A stretch of DNA of 7,388 bases from the NCBI GenBank assembly GCA_039934475.1, contig JBDTMC010000394.1:1-7388 (forward strand), written 5' to 3'. The notes under the pieces are model-generated. The model worked only from the letters and a program-made list of their open reading frames with translations. It did not search any database and was not told the DNA's origin. Shown here piece by piece: positions 1 through 6,877 of this stretch; the stretch's first letter is position 1; each line of letters starts with the position of its first letter. The position numbers and the translations under genes are program-made. The stretch is from JBDTMC01 sp039934475. GTDB taxonomy: Bacteria > Acidobacteriota > Terriglobia > Bryobacterales > Bryobacteraceae.

Positions 1-744
1 TACGCCTTCCTCATTCCCGTAACGGACGAAGCGGTTCCCGTTGACTGGGACAATGCGGCGCAGGTGCACCTGGAGGCTTCGCAACTGGAGAAGGAACCCC
101 TGCCTGACGCCTCATTCGGTGCCGTCCCGCCAGCAGCCATGAAGAAGAAAAGCTATGCCGCCTGGAGCCGCGACTTCGCCGCCTGGATCACCACCAGCCA
201 GTCGATTGAGCTATTCCGCAGCCCCGGACTCGGCCGCCTCTCCCAACCCGGAGAATCGGAGCGCAACTTCCGCGCCCGGCTCGCCCAGGAGGCCCGCGAA
301 AGCCGCGATGAAGCAGCCGGCAAAGTGCGCCAGAAGTACGCCGCCAAAATGGCAACCCTGGAAGACAGAATCCGTCGCGCCGAATCGATGGTGCAGAAAG
401 AGGAGGCCGAGGAACAGGAGCGGACGATCAACACGGCGGTGGACATCGGGGGTGCGCTGCTGGGAGCGTTCCTCGGCCAGCGAGTCAGCCGCCGCTCCAT
501 TGGCCGCCTGCGGGTGAAGGGGACAATGGACGTGGAACGCGCGGCGGACCAACTGCGATCGCTCCAACAGCAACACTGGGACCTCGAACTGGCGATTCAA
601 CAGGAAATGAACGCGGTGGCGGCAAAGATGGACGTAACCACGGAACAACTGGAACGCCTCGCCATCCGTCCCAAGAAAACGAATGTCACCGTCCAACTTC
701 TCGCGTTGGCCTGGTCGCCTAACGCACTTCAAAAGTCAGAGTAG
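1..744 (+). CDS. C-terminal part of a HerA/DUF87-like ATP-binding protein (5' end outside window)
   Basis: The frame is open from the first base, so this is the last 247 residues of a longer protein; the GTG at 64 is just an internal valine codon. Visible layout: a region around residues 45-95 with an aromatic YAAWSRDFAAW stretch and a PGESERNFRARL motif; a charged coiled coil at about 92-142; a glycine-rich hydrophobic segment at 150-159 (GGALLGAFLG, a GxxxGxxxG pattern); a second coiled coil at about 176-221; and a C-terminal strand ending in VTVQLLALAWSP. From memory this order matches the C-terminal half of large bacterial ATP-binding proteins of the HerA/DUF87 helicase-like group, whose ATPase domain would lie upstream. 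The ATPase motifs are not in the window, so the family call rests on the tail alone. Its stop codon lies 26 bases inside the end of the convergent downstream gene. Role unknown; probably cytoplasmic. Confidence 0.7.
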   Translation, partial: YAFLIPVTDEAVPVDWDNAAQVHLEASQLEKEPLPDASFGAVPPAAMKKKSYAAWSRDFAAWITTSQSIELFRSPGLGRLSQPGESERNFRARLAQEARESRDEAAGKVRQKYAAKMATLEDRIRRAESMVQKEEAEEQERTINTAVDIGGALLGAFLGQRVSRRSIGRLRVKGTMDVERAADQLRSLQQQHWDLELAIQQEMNAVAAKMDVTTEQLERLAIRPKKTNVTVQLLALAWSPNALQKSE

Positions 745-1297
745 CGGATAGGCCGCGATCAGTGGCCGAAACTCGCCACTTCCCCGCCCCGGTGAGTGGA
801 ACAACCACTCGCCCGGCGCCATCCGTGCTCCCGATTTGCGGCATGGCTGCGTCACGTCCGCCTCTTACCGCCACCCCGCTAACAGCTTTCCCGTGCAGCA
901 GCACCACAACTGGAACCGCCGCGCCCACCTTCACTGAGTACGGATTCACCTCCGGAACAATCTCCAGAACATGCCCCACACGTCTCTGAAACGCCTCATC
1001 CGGATGGTCCGCGCTCAGAACGAGGGCCTTCGCGCCACCATCCGCCGTCCGTATCGCAAGCACCGGAGTACCCGGCCCCTTAATCGCAGCAAAGACAACA
1101 ATCGTACCCTCCTCCCGCCGTAAATTCAGCATGTTATACGCCCCAGTGGACGTATACATCGAAGGATCCGTCAGCTTCGCCATGGGTTCCCCGCCCTCCA
1201 CCACCACGCGCACACGTTCCCCTGGCGAAACAAAATAGCTGTCCGGCGTCAGGTACACATCCTGCGCCAGCAGCAGCAACATCAGACACGGAATCAT
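719..1297 (-). CDS. Exported DUF4198-like protein
   Basis: A 192-residue protein of unknown precise role. It opens with a very short hydrophobic stretch (MIPCLMLLLLA before QDVYL) that looks like a minimal signal peptide without the usual N-terminal positive charge. Two beta-rich parts follow: residues about 12-90, beginning DVYLTPDSYFVSPGERV, and residues about 105-192, containing EIVPEVNPYSVKVG, a GKAVSGVAV motif and TDGAGRVVVPLTGAGKWRVSA. This pattern resembles DUF4198 proteins, a periplasmic group with Ig-like or carboxypeptidase-regulatory-like folds, some of which sit near metal transporters; nothing here shows a metal link. The ATG overlaps the stop of the upstream PD40 gene as ATGA, so the two are probably co-transcribed and translationally coupled; GGAAG lies only 2-3 bases before the ATG. 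No longer start is open in this frame. The 3' end overlaps the convergent ATPase-like gene by 26 bases. Confidence 0.7.
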   Translation of the reverse strand: MIPCLMLLLLAQDVYLTPDSYFVSPGERVRVVVEGGEPMAKLTDPSMYTSTGAYNMLNLRREEGTIVVFAAIKGPGTPVLAIRTADGGAKALVLSADHPDEAFQRRVGHVLEIVPEVNPYSVKVGAAVPVVVLLHGKAVSGVAVRGGRDAAMPQIGSTDGAGRVVVPLTGAGKWRVSATDRGLSATLTFEVR

Positions 1298-2301
1298 TGC
1301 TTCCAGGTGGCAGTGAAGATGTTGAACTCGTACCGCTTCGTGGCGTCCTTGTCGGTGGCGAAAACCAGTGTCTTGCCATCCGGCGAAAACTCGGGGAACG
1401 AAGTGAATCCGCCGAAATCCGTCACTTGCTCGAGCCCGCTGCCATCCAGGTTCATCAGAAACAACTCAAACTTCCGCCCGTCGCAGTTGTGCTTGTTGGA
1501 ACTGAAGAGGATCTTCTTGCCGTCCGGAGTGAAAGTCGGCGCGAAGGCCGCGCAGCCGAAGTCGGTGATTTTTTTGGCATTACGGCCATCGGCGCCGGCG
1601 ATCATAATCTCCATCTTCATCGGCGTAGTCAGGTTGTCAGCGAGCAGGTCTTTGTACTTTTTCATGGTCTCCGGCGTCGAGGGATGATTGCCCCGCCAGA
1701 CGATATGTTTCCCATCCCGCGAAAACACGGCGCCGCCGTCATACCCCACATCCTTCGTGATCTGCTTCTTGCCAGACCCATCTGACTTCATCGTCCAGAG
1801 GTCAAGATCGCCCGATGCCATCGAGGTGTAAACTACCCGCCCGGTCTTGAAATTCACCGTCGCCTCGGCATCGTAGCCTTTCCCCGTAGCCAGAGTCTTC
1901 TCAATCTTTCCCTCGTCGGTGGCGAGGTAAATGTCATACGTGTCATACACGGCCCAAACGTACCCCTTACTGCGGTCGGCCGGCGCCGGGCACGCCGCTC
2001 CGCCCTCATGTGTGGAGGCATACAGAATGTGCTTGTTGTCCGCCAGGAAGTAGCCGCACGTCGTACGCCCCTTGCCTGTCGAGACCATGTGCGCGTTGGA
2101 ACCGTCGGCGTTCATGACATAGATCTGGTCGCACTCCAGGTTCTCGCGGGTGGACTGGAAGATGATGCGCTTCCCGTCCGGTGCCCAGTACGCTTCGGCG
2201 TTCTGGCCTCCGCTAGTGAGCTGCTTCATGTTTTCCAGGTACTTCGAAGATTGGGCCAGCAGGGCGGCGCAAAGGGCGAAAGCAAGTACTACAGGGCGCA
2301 T
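1294..2301 (-). CDS. Exported TolB-like PD40 beta-propeller protein
   Basis: A 335-residue protein. The start at 2301 was chosen over a longer frame reaching 2442 because it begins a clean signal peptide (MRPVVLAFALCAALLAQ) and has GGAAGG at 2311-2316, nine bases upstream. The mature part shows about six propeller blades of the PD40/WD40-like type found in the TolB C-terminal domain: AYWAPDGKRIIF near 37-48, YFLADNKHILY near 84-94, VNFKTGRVVY near 149-158, AVFSRDGKHIVW near 191-202, PTFTPDGKKILF near 255-266 and PEFSPDGKTLVF near 303-314. Most blades are followed by a turn of the type MNADGSN, MKSDGSG or MNLDGSG. There is no TolB N-terminal domain, so this is a stand-alone propeller, probably periplasmic, with a protein-binding or sensing role rather than true TolB. 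It is the first gene of a two-gene minus-strand unit and is divergent from the TonB receptor gene. Confidence 0.85.
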   Translation of the reverse strand: MRPVVLAFALCAALLAQSSKYLENMKQLTSGGQNAEAYWAPDGKRIIFQSTRENLECDQIYVMNADGSNAHMVSTGKGRTTCGYFLADNKHILYASTHEGGAACPAPADRSKGYVWAVYDTYDIYLATDEGKIEKTLATGKGYDAEATVNFKTGRVVYTSMASGDLDLWTMKSDGSGKKQITKDVGYDGGAVFSRDGKHIVWRGNHPSTPETMKKYKDLLADNLTTPMKMEIMIAGADGRNAKKITDFGCAAFAPTFTPDGKKILFSSNKHNCDGRKFELFLMNLDGSGLEQVTDFGGFTSFPEFSPDGKTLVFATDKDATKRYEFNIFTATWKQ

Positions 2302-2324
2302 GGATAAAGTCCTTCCGGGTGAAT

Positions 2325-2352
2325 ATCGTAACAGAACATTGTATATTGACAA
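2325..2352 (-). promoter_or_regulatory. Candidate promoter of the PD40/DUF4198 pair
   Basis: Read on the minus strand, TTGTCA (2347-2352) resembles a -35 box and is followed, after 16 bases, by TACGAT (2325-2330), which carries an upstream TG and one spacer base as in extended -10 elements. A start site near 2318 would give a short leader holding the GGAAGG ribosome site at 2311-2316. Found by eye; acidobacterial promoter rules are poorly known. Confidence 0.35.
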
Positions 2353-2353
2353 C

Positions 2354-2371
2354 GAGGTGGTTATCTCGGTG
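2354..2371 (+). promoter_or_regulatory. Ribosome binding site and GTG start of the TonB receptor gene
   Basis: GAGGTG at 2354-2359 matches the anti-Shine-Dalgarno sequence over six bases and lies nine bases before the GTG at 2369. That start gives MGRVLILSGLLLLSAGVADAQ, a compact signal peptide with an ADA|Q cleavage site. Earlier in-frame starts (GTG 2150, ATG 2300) would put a long hydrophilic extension before the signal peptide; the ATG at 2300 also lies on the start codon of the divergent gene. A TATATT at 2342-2347 is a possible -10 box for this gene. Confidence 0.6.
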
Positions 2372-4837
2372 GGGCGAGTTCTTATCCTATCGGGTCTCCT
2401 GCTCCTGTCAGCCGGTGTTGCCGATGCGCAGGTTGTCCTCACCGGCCGCGTGGTGAATGAGACGAATGCTCCGGTAGCAGGCGCACGGGTGTCCGTTGCC
2501 GTCGATGACGCCCGGCATTATGCCGTCACCGATCCCACCGGCGGCTTCCACTTTGCCTTCGCCCGCCCCGCCGAATACCAAATCACCGTCGAACACGAGG
2601 GCTACTTCACCCTCAACACCAAAACGCCTGCCCTTGCCGATGGCGCCAATGAAGTGCACCTCGTCTTGAACCGCCTCCGCGAAGTCGTGGAATCCATCGA
2701 TGTCAGCGCGCCACCCTCGAATATCGCACTCGATTCGACAGCCTCTCAATCCACCCTCACCGGCAACGACATCCTCAATATTCCCTACCCGACCACCAAC
2801 AACCTGAAGAACGCCATGCGCGCCGTTCCCGGCATCGTGCAGGACAACAAGGGCGATCTGCACCTCAATGGCGGTTCGGTGGAGCAGGTACAGTACACCC
2901 TCGACGGCTTTAACATCAGTGACCCTCTTACCGGCCGCCTCGAGAGCCGCCTGAGCGTGGAAGCCGTGCAAACAGTAGAAGTCACCAGCGGCCGCATGCC
3001 AGCCGAGTACGGCAAAGGATCCTCCGGTGTCATAGCGATTCGTGCGAAGCCAGGTGACGACCGCTGGCGGTATACAGCCACCAACTTCGTCCCCGGCGTG
3101 GAAAACCAGGGCGGCCTCTTCATCGGCAACTGGACCCCGCGCGCCAACCTCTCCGGACCACTAGTCCGCGGGCGCGCCTGGTTCTCCGATTCCTTCGACA
3201 CCCAATACGACCGCCAGATCGTTCCCGAACTGCCCAAGGACCAGAACAGCACCTCCAGTTGGCGCTTCAGCAATCTGATGCACAACCAGTTCAATCTCTC
3301 GCCCACCAACATCCTCTACACCAGCTTCCTCGTCAATTGGTGGATCGCTCCTCGTAACGGCCTCGGCGCTCTAGACCCCCGCGAAACTACGGTCAACCGC
3401 CGCGCCCGCCAGTACTTCTTCAACATCCGCGATCAGAAGTATTTTGGCCGCGGAGCCCTCATCGAAGTCGGCGCCGGCAGCAATCGCACGTTCGGCCGCG
3501 AGATTCCCCAGGGCCAGGACTTATACGTCTACACCCCCACCGGCAAGCGTGGCAACTACTTCATGGATTCCCTCCGCCACTCGTCGCGCGATCAGTTCCT
3601 CGCCAACGGCTTCCTTCCCACGTTCGACTGGCTGGGCGGACACCAGATCAAGAGCGGCATCGATCTCGATCGCCTGACTTACTCGCAGGATATCCGCCGT
3701 ACCGGCTATGAGTTCCTCCGCACCGATGGCTCCACCGTCCGCCGCACCGAGTTCTTCGGCAACGGCGTGGTGACCCGCACCAACTTCGAATCGGCCGCCT
3801 ATGTTCAAGATTCCTGGAAAGTGCGCCCTGCACTCCTCCTTGAGATCGGAGCCCGTACCGACTGGGACGAGATCATTCGCCGCTGGAATCTTTCGCCCCG
3901 CCTGGGCTTTGCCTGGTCGCCCCCACACCTCGACAACACCCGCATCTCCGGTGGCTATTCGATCACCTACGACGCCACGAACTTGTCCTACTTCACCCGC
4001 CCCGACGACCAATACGCGCTGACCACCTACTACGAACCCACCGGACTGATCGATCGCGGCCCGGCTGTCTCGGTCTTTCGCTTCAGCGGCGCTGGTCTGA
4101 AGTCGCCCCGCTACGCAAACTGGACTCTCTAACTCGACCACCGGCTGCCGCGCAACATCGCCATCCGCGCCGGCTACCTGCGCAAGCACGGCGAACGCGG
4201 CCTCACGTACTACAACACCCTGCTGCCAGGCGCGCCGCCGCCACCCGACCTCGCCGCCCAGTTCAGTACCTCGACCTTCGACGGCATCTACAATCTGGGC
4301 AACCGCCGCCGCGATTCCTATGACTCCTTCGAAATCACGGCGCGCCAAACCTTTCGCGGTCAGTACGAGTGGATGACCAGCTACACGCGCTCCCGAGCCC
4401 GCTCCAACACGGTGATGGACATCGGCGTAGACGACCCCATCGCCGTAGCGCAAAACGCCGGCCCCCTGCCCTGGGACTCCCCGCACCGCCTGCTCGCCTG
4501 GGGTTACCTCCCCACCGGAGTCAAGAACTGGGCGGTGGCCTATCTTACGGAATGGCGCAGTGGGTTCCCCTACTCTGTTTTGGATGACAATGGATTTGTG
4601 CAAGGCCCTGTAAACGGAAGGCGTTACCCCGACTTCTTCGAGTTAAACCTTCACCTGGAACGCCGCTTCGTCTTCCGCGGTTACCGCTGGGCCTTCCGCT
4701 TCGGCGCCAACAACCTCACCAACCATCAGAACCCCAACGCCGTCATCAACACCCTCGGTGCCCCGAACTTCCTCCAGTACTTCGGCGGCCAACACCGCGC
4801 CAGCAACTTCCGCATCCGCTGGCTGGGCAAGATTTAG
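2369..4837 (+). pseudogene. TonB-dependent receptor (Oar-like) split by one in-frame stop
   Basis: Outer-membrane active-transport receptor, 822 codons from GTG to TAG, with a TAA at codon 588 (4130-4132). Domains: signal peptide 1-20; carboxypeptidase-regulatory-like domain about 22-105 (VVLTGRVVNETNAPVAGARV, TDPTGGFHF); plug about 124-227, with NLKNAMRAVPGIV, YTLDGFNISDPL and the AEYGKGSSGVIAI ending; then a beta-barrel to the end. The barrel runs straight through the stop: SPRYANWTL, then TAA, then LDHRLPRNIAIRAGYLRKHG in the same frame, continuing through barrel strands and a FGANNLTNHQNPNAV motif to a terminal strand ending RIRWLGKI. No other stop or frameshift occurs, so a single base change from a sense codon such as CAA or GAA would restore it. 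The first part alone would be 587 residues and lack the last 234 residues of barrel, so it is unlikely to fold. A recent nonsense mutation or a sequencing error is most likely. The substrate is unknown; nearby esterases suggest plant polysaccharide products. Confidence 0.85.
4130..4132 (+). other. In-frame TAA interrupting the TonB receptor barrel
   Basis: The codons on both sides are barrel-like and in one frame: TGG ACT CTC, TAA, CTC GAC CAC. The next stop in frame is the TAG at 4835. A gene caller would report an N-terminal piece ending here and a separate C-terminal piece starting at an internal ATG such as 4373; both belong to one ancestral gene. Confidence 0.85.
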
Positions 4838-4852
4838 CGCGCCCAATCGAAC

Positions 4853-5242
4853 CTAGCCGCGCATCAGCTGAGGGATCCGATCAAAGTGGTGATCTCGGGT
4901 AAGTAGAACTAGGTTGTGCTGCAGAACAAGCGCGCCAATCCACAAATCGTTATCAGGAATCGGAGTTCCTGCCCTCTTGAGTTGGACGAACAGGCGCGCG
5001 TAGTGCTCCGCCGTCTCCGCATCGGGCAGCAACACCCCAACCGTCGGCCTCGTGAGTAGTCGTTGCAGAAGCCCTTCGTTTCGGTGGTGCTGCGTTCCTC
5101 CATGAAAACCGGCCTTTAACTCGCCGAGTACAATGAGCGGCATCCAGACCTCGTCGGCGACTCCCAACTCGTCCGCCAAGTCGGCGTCACCGCGAAAAAG
5201 GTCAGAAATCCGGTTGGTGTCAAGTGCGACTCTCACTTCCAT
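4853..5242 (-). CDS. vapC: VapC-family PIN-domain toxin
   Basis: A 129-residue PIN-domain ribonuclease, the toxin half of a type II toxin-antitoxin pair; family members cut RNA, often tRNA or rRNA, using metal held by acidic residues. The four expected acids are present: Asp8 in VALDTNRISD, Glu41 in VLGELKAGF, Asp99 in PIPDNDLWIGA and Asp117 in LLTRDHHFD. Length and motif spacing are normal for VapC, so the protein looks intact. The ATG at 5242 overlaps the end of the antitoxin gene by ten bases. A GTG two codons later (5234-5236) would give a GTGA four-base overlap and a more typical N-terminus; the ribosome site is weak for both, which fits translational coupling to the antitoxin. The gene converges with the TonB receptor gene, leaving 15 bases between the two stops. 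Confidence 0.93.
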   Translation of the reverse strand: MEVRVALDTNRISDLFRGDADLADELGVADEVWMPLIVLGELKAGFHGGTQHHRNEGLLQRLLTRPTVGVLLPDAETAEHYARLFVQLKRAGTPIPDNDLWIGALVLQHNLVLLTRDHHFDRIPQLMRG

Positions 5243-5487
5243 TTATCCGCGTCGATCTGTCGCTGACTTGCGATAATCTCGTCGAACGCTTGATCTGCAG
5301 TCCATTGCCCCACAAGGTCGCGAAAGTCTGCCATCTTCCTCACGCCAAGCGTAGCCGCCCGAAGTTCTTCCACGATGATCTGGTTGAGACTCTGCTTGCG
5401 CTGGATAGCTTTTTTCCGCAGTGCCCGATCAACGTCGGGAGGAACGCCTCTTATCGTGTATTGGACTACCGGTGCCTGCTTTGACAT
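5233..5487 (-). CDS. vapB: VapB/FitA-like ribbon-helix-helix antitoxin
   Basis: An 84-residue antitoxin that would neutralise the adjacent PIN toxin and repress its own operon. The N-terminus has the ribbon-helix-helix layout: strand VVQYTIRGVP at 7-16, helix about 17-31 (DVDRALRKKAIQRKQ) and helix about 33-46 (SLNQIIVEELRAAT). The C-terminal part (about 52-84), with ADFRDLVGQW and a final IDADKWK, resembles the toxin-wrapping tail of VapB proteins. The ATG at 5487 was preferred to a longer open frame reaching 5727 because the added part is unlike any antitoxin and covers the divergent esterase gene. The ATG sits at the edge of a perfect inverted repeat (5486-5516) that is the likely operator. 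There is no good ribosome site upstream; TAGG is the best visible. Confidence 0.9.
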   Translation of the reverse strand: MSKQAPVVQYTIRGVPPDVDRALRKKAIQRKQSLNQIIVEELRAATLGVRKMADFRDLVGQWTADQAFDEIIASQRQIDADKWK

Positions 5488-5516
5488 GCCTACATGATAG
5501 CACTTCATGTAGGCAT
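5486..5516. promoter_or_regulatory. Perfect 12-bp inverted repeat, probable VapBC operator
   Basis: ATGCCTACATGA (5486-5497) and TCATGTAGGCAT (5505-5516) are exact reverse complements separated by seven bases. The repeat overlaps two bases of the antitoxin start codon and lies just upstream of the gene, where ribbon-helix-helix VapB or FitA proteins bind inverted repeats to autoregulate. The role is inferred from position; the symmetry is seen directly. Confidence 0.75.
5494..5502 (-). promoter_or_regulatory. Candidate extended -10 element for vapBC
   Basis: On the minus strand the sequence TGCTATCAT contains TATCAT (5494-5499) preceded by TG and one base, an extended -10 pattern. The usual distance puts the transcript start about at the A of the antitoxin ATG (5487), so the mRNA could be leaderless. 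There is no clear -35 box. The element lies inside the inverted repeat, so bound antitoxin would block it. Confidence 0.35.
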
Positions 5517-5528
5517 CTTCTGCCACGA

Positions 5529-5544
5529 CCACCCACCACCCACC
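5529..5544 (-). other. G-rich quadruplex-type motif between divergent genes
   Basis: The minus strand reads GGTGGGTGGTGGGTGG: five runs of two or three G separated by single T. Such a spacing can form a two-tier G-quadruplex. It lies 41 bases upstream of the antitoxin ATG and 24 bases upstream of the esterase ATG, on the template strand for the esterase. Folding in the cell is not shown by sequence. Confidence 0.5.
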
Positions 5545-5568
5545 TCGCGCTATCGTGTAAAGCAAGCC

Positions 5569-6876
5569 ATGCTTCGCCTCCTCCTCCTTTCCCTTCTCGC
5601 CATCGGCGCGGTCGCGCAAGATCGCATCGCTACCATCCAATTGCACGTCTCCACCGACCACACCGATTGGCGATACGAACCCGGCCAGCCCGTCCGCTTC
5701 CACATCGAAGCCATCAGCGATGGTCACCCGTTGAGTGGCATCAGCGTCACCTACCGCATCGGTCCCGAAATGCTACCGCCTCAGATCGACCAGACCGCGA
5801 TCCTCACCTCCGACGGCCTCACCGTGGAAGGCGGAACCATAAGCGAACCCGGCTTCCTGCGATGCATCGCCACCATTGAGAAGAACGGGAAAACCTACCA
5901 CGGACTCGCCACCGCGGCCTTTCATCCAGAGGCCATCCAGCCCACCCAGCAGGACCCGCCCGATTTCGACGAATTCTGGGCCGCAGGCAAAGCCGCGCTC
6001 GCCAAGCTACCCATCGACGCCAAAGTTACGCCCCTGCCCGAATACGGCAACGCAGCGGCCGATTGCTATCACGTCAATCTGCAAAACGTTGGAATGGGAA
6101 CCACGCCTTCGCGGTTCTACGGCATCCTGTGTGAGCCCAAAGCGCCGGGCAAATACCCCGCCCTCCTCGCCGTGCCGGGCGCCGGAGTCCGCCCCTATCG
6201 TGGTCTCGCCGAGGTAGCCGGCCATGGCATTATCACTCTGCAGGTAGGAATCCACGGCATTCCTGTAACCATGGATCAATCCGTCTACGACTCGCTGAGC
6301 GTCGGCGCGCTCGCCAACTACAACACCTTCGGGCTCGACAACCGGGACCGCTACTACTACCGCCGCGTCTATCTCGGCTGCGTGCGCGCCAACGACTTTC
6401 TCGTCACTCACCCGAAATGGGATGGCGTCAAGCTCGCCGTCACTGGAGGCAGCCAGGGCGGCGCGTTGTCGATAGTTACTGCCGCCCTCGACCGTCGAGT
6501 CCGCGGGTTGGCCGCCTACTATCCCGCGCTGTCCGACGTTACCGGCTACCTGCACAATCGCGCCGGCGGTTGGCCGCACATGTTTCGCGCCCCCGACGGC
6601 CCGCTGTCACACCGATCGCCGGACAAGATCGAAACGTCGAGCTACTACGACGTTGTCAATTTTGCCCGCCGCGTCGCAGTGCCCGGACTCTACTCGTGGG
6701 GCTTCAATGACGAGACCTGTCCGCCCACCTCGATGTATGCGGCCTACAACGTCATTCCCGGGCAGAAGAAATTGCTCCTCGCCCTCGAGACTGGCCACAA
6801 CAACATCCCCGAACAGGTAGTCGAAGTCCAGGCGTGGCTGGAAGCGTTTCTCAAACCTCCTGCGGCGAAGAACTGA
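5569..6876 (+). CDS. Secreted acetylxylan-esterase-like protein (AXE1/CE7-related)
   Basis: A 435-residue exported alpha/beta hydrolase, probably removing acetyl groups from xylan or related sugars. The start at 5569 gives a signal peptide (MLRLLLLSLLAIGAVAQ); the longer frame from 5494 adds 25 non-signal residues and begins inside the vapBC operator. Residues about 18-120 form an Ig-like beta domain (YEPGQPVRFHIEAI, HPLSGISVTYRIG). The hydrolase domain starts near 129 with DPPDFDEFW. Ser295 in GGSQGG is the nucleophile; Asp381 (GFNDETCPPTS) and His410 (ETGHNN) are the likely triad partners. The RGQ motif of classical CE7 enzymes is replaced by GIHGIP near 227-232, and the His lacks the usual following Glu, so this is a divergent subfamily and the exact substrate is uncertain. 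TATCGT at 5551 is a weak -10 candidate. The ASCH gene follows after one base. Confidence 0.88.
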   Translation: MLRLLLLSLLAIGAVAQDRIATIQLHVSTDHTDWRYEPGQPVRFHIEAISDGHPLSGISVTYRIGPEMLPPQIDQTAILTSDGLTVEGGTISEPGFLRCIATIEKNGKTYHGLATAAFHPEAIQPTQQDPPDFDEFWAAGKAALAKLPIDAKVTPLPEYGNAAADCYHVNLQNVGMGTTPSRFYGILCEPKAPGKYPALLAVPGAGVRPYRGLAEVAGHGIITLQVGIHGIPVTMDQSVYDSLSVGALANYNTFGLDNRDRYYYRRVYLGCVRANDFLVTHPKWDGVKLAVTGGSQGGALSIVTAALDRRVRGLAAYYPALSDVTGYLHNRAGGWPHMFRAPDGPLSHRSPDKIETSSYYDVVNFARRVAVPGLYSWGFNDETCPPTSMYAAYNVIPGQKKLLLALETGHNNIPEQVVEVQAWLEAFLKPPAAKN

Positions 6877-6877
6877 C

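Noticed and set aside
2150..2368. A longer N-terminus for the TonB receptor (GTG 2150 or ATG 2300)
   Set aside because: It would overlap the divergent PD40 gene or its start codon and place hydrophilic residues before the signal peptide. GTG 2369 has a matching ribosome site at the right distance.
2302..2442. A longer N-terminus for the PD40 protein
   Set aside because: The extra 47 residues are Arg/Thr-rich and unlike a signal peptide; they cover the divergent promoter region and the start of the receptor gene.
4130..4132. Programmed stop-codon readthrough at the receptor TAA
   Set aside because: TAA is the tightest stop, no known readthrough context or obvious downstream structure is seen, and an error or recent mutation explains it more simply; kept only as an outside possibility.
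3521..4603. A 360-codon open frame on the minus strand
   Set aside because: It lies wholly opposite the TonB receptor gene, whose domains are clear. Its protein is a low-complexity Gly/Val/Ala-rich string typical of the antisense of GC-rich codons, with no motif or ribosome site.
4836..4862. GCGCG and CGCGC flanking the receptor/vapC junction as a terminator hairpin
   Set aside because: The stem is only five base pairs with a loop of about 16 bases and no T-run on either strand.
5488..5727. A longer N-terminus for the antitoxin
   Set aside because: The added 80 residues read through the operator and antisense to the esterase signal peptide and show no antitoxin feature.
6007..6579. Minus-strand open frame of 190 codons
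   Set aside because: It is antisense to the esterase hydrolase domain, including its GGSQGG motif region, and has no recognisable domain.
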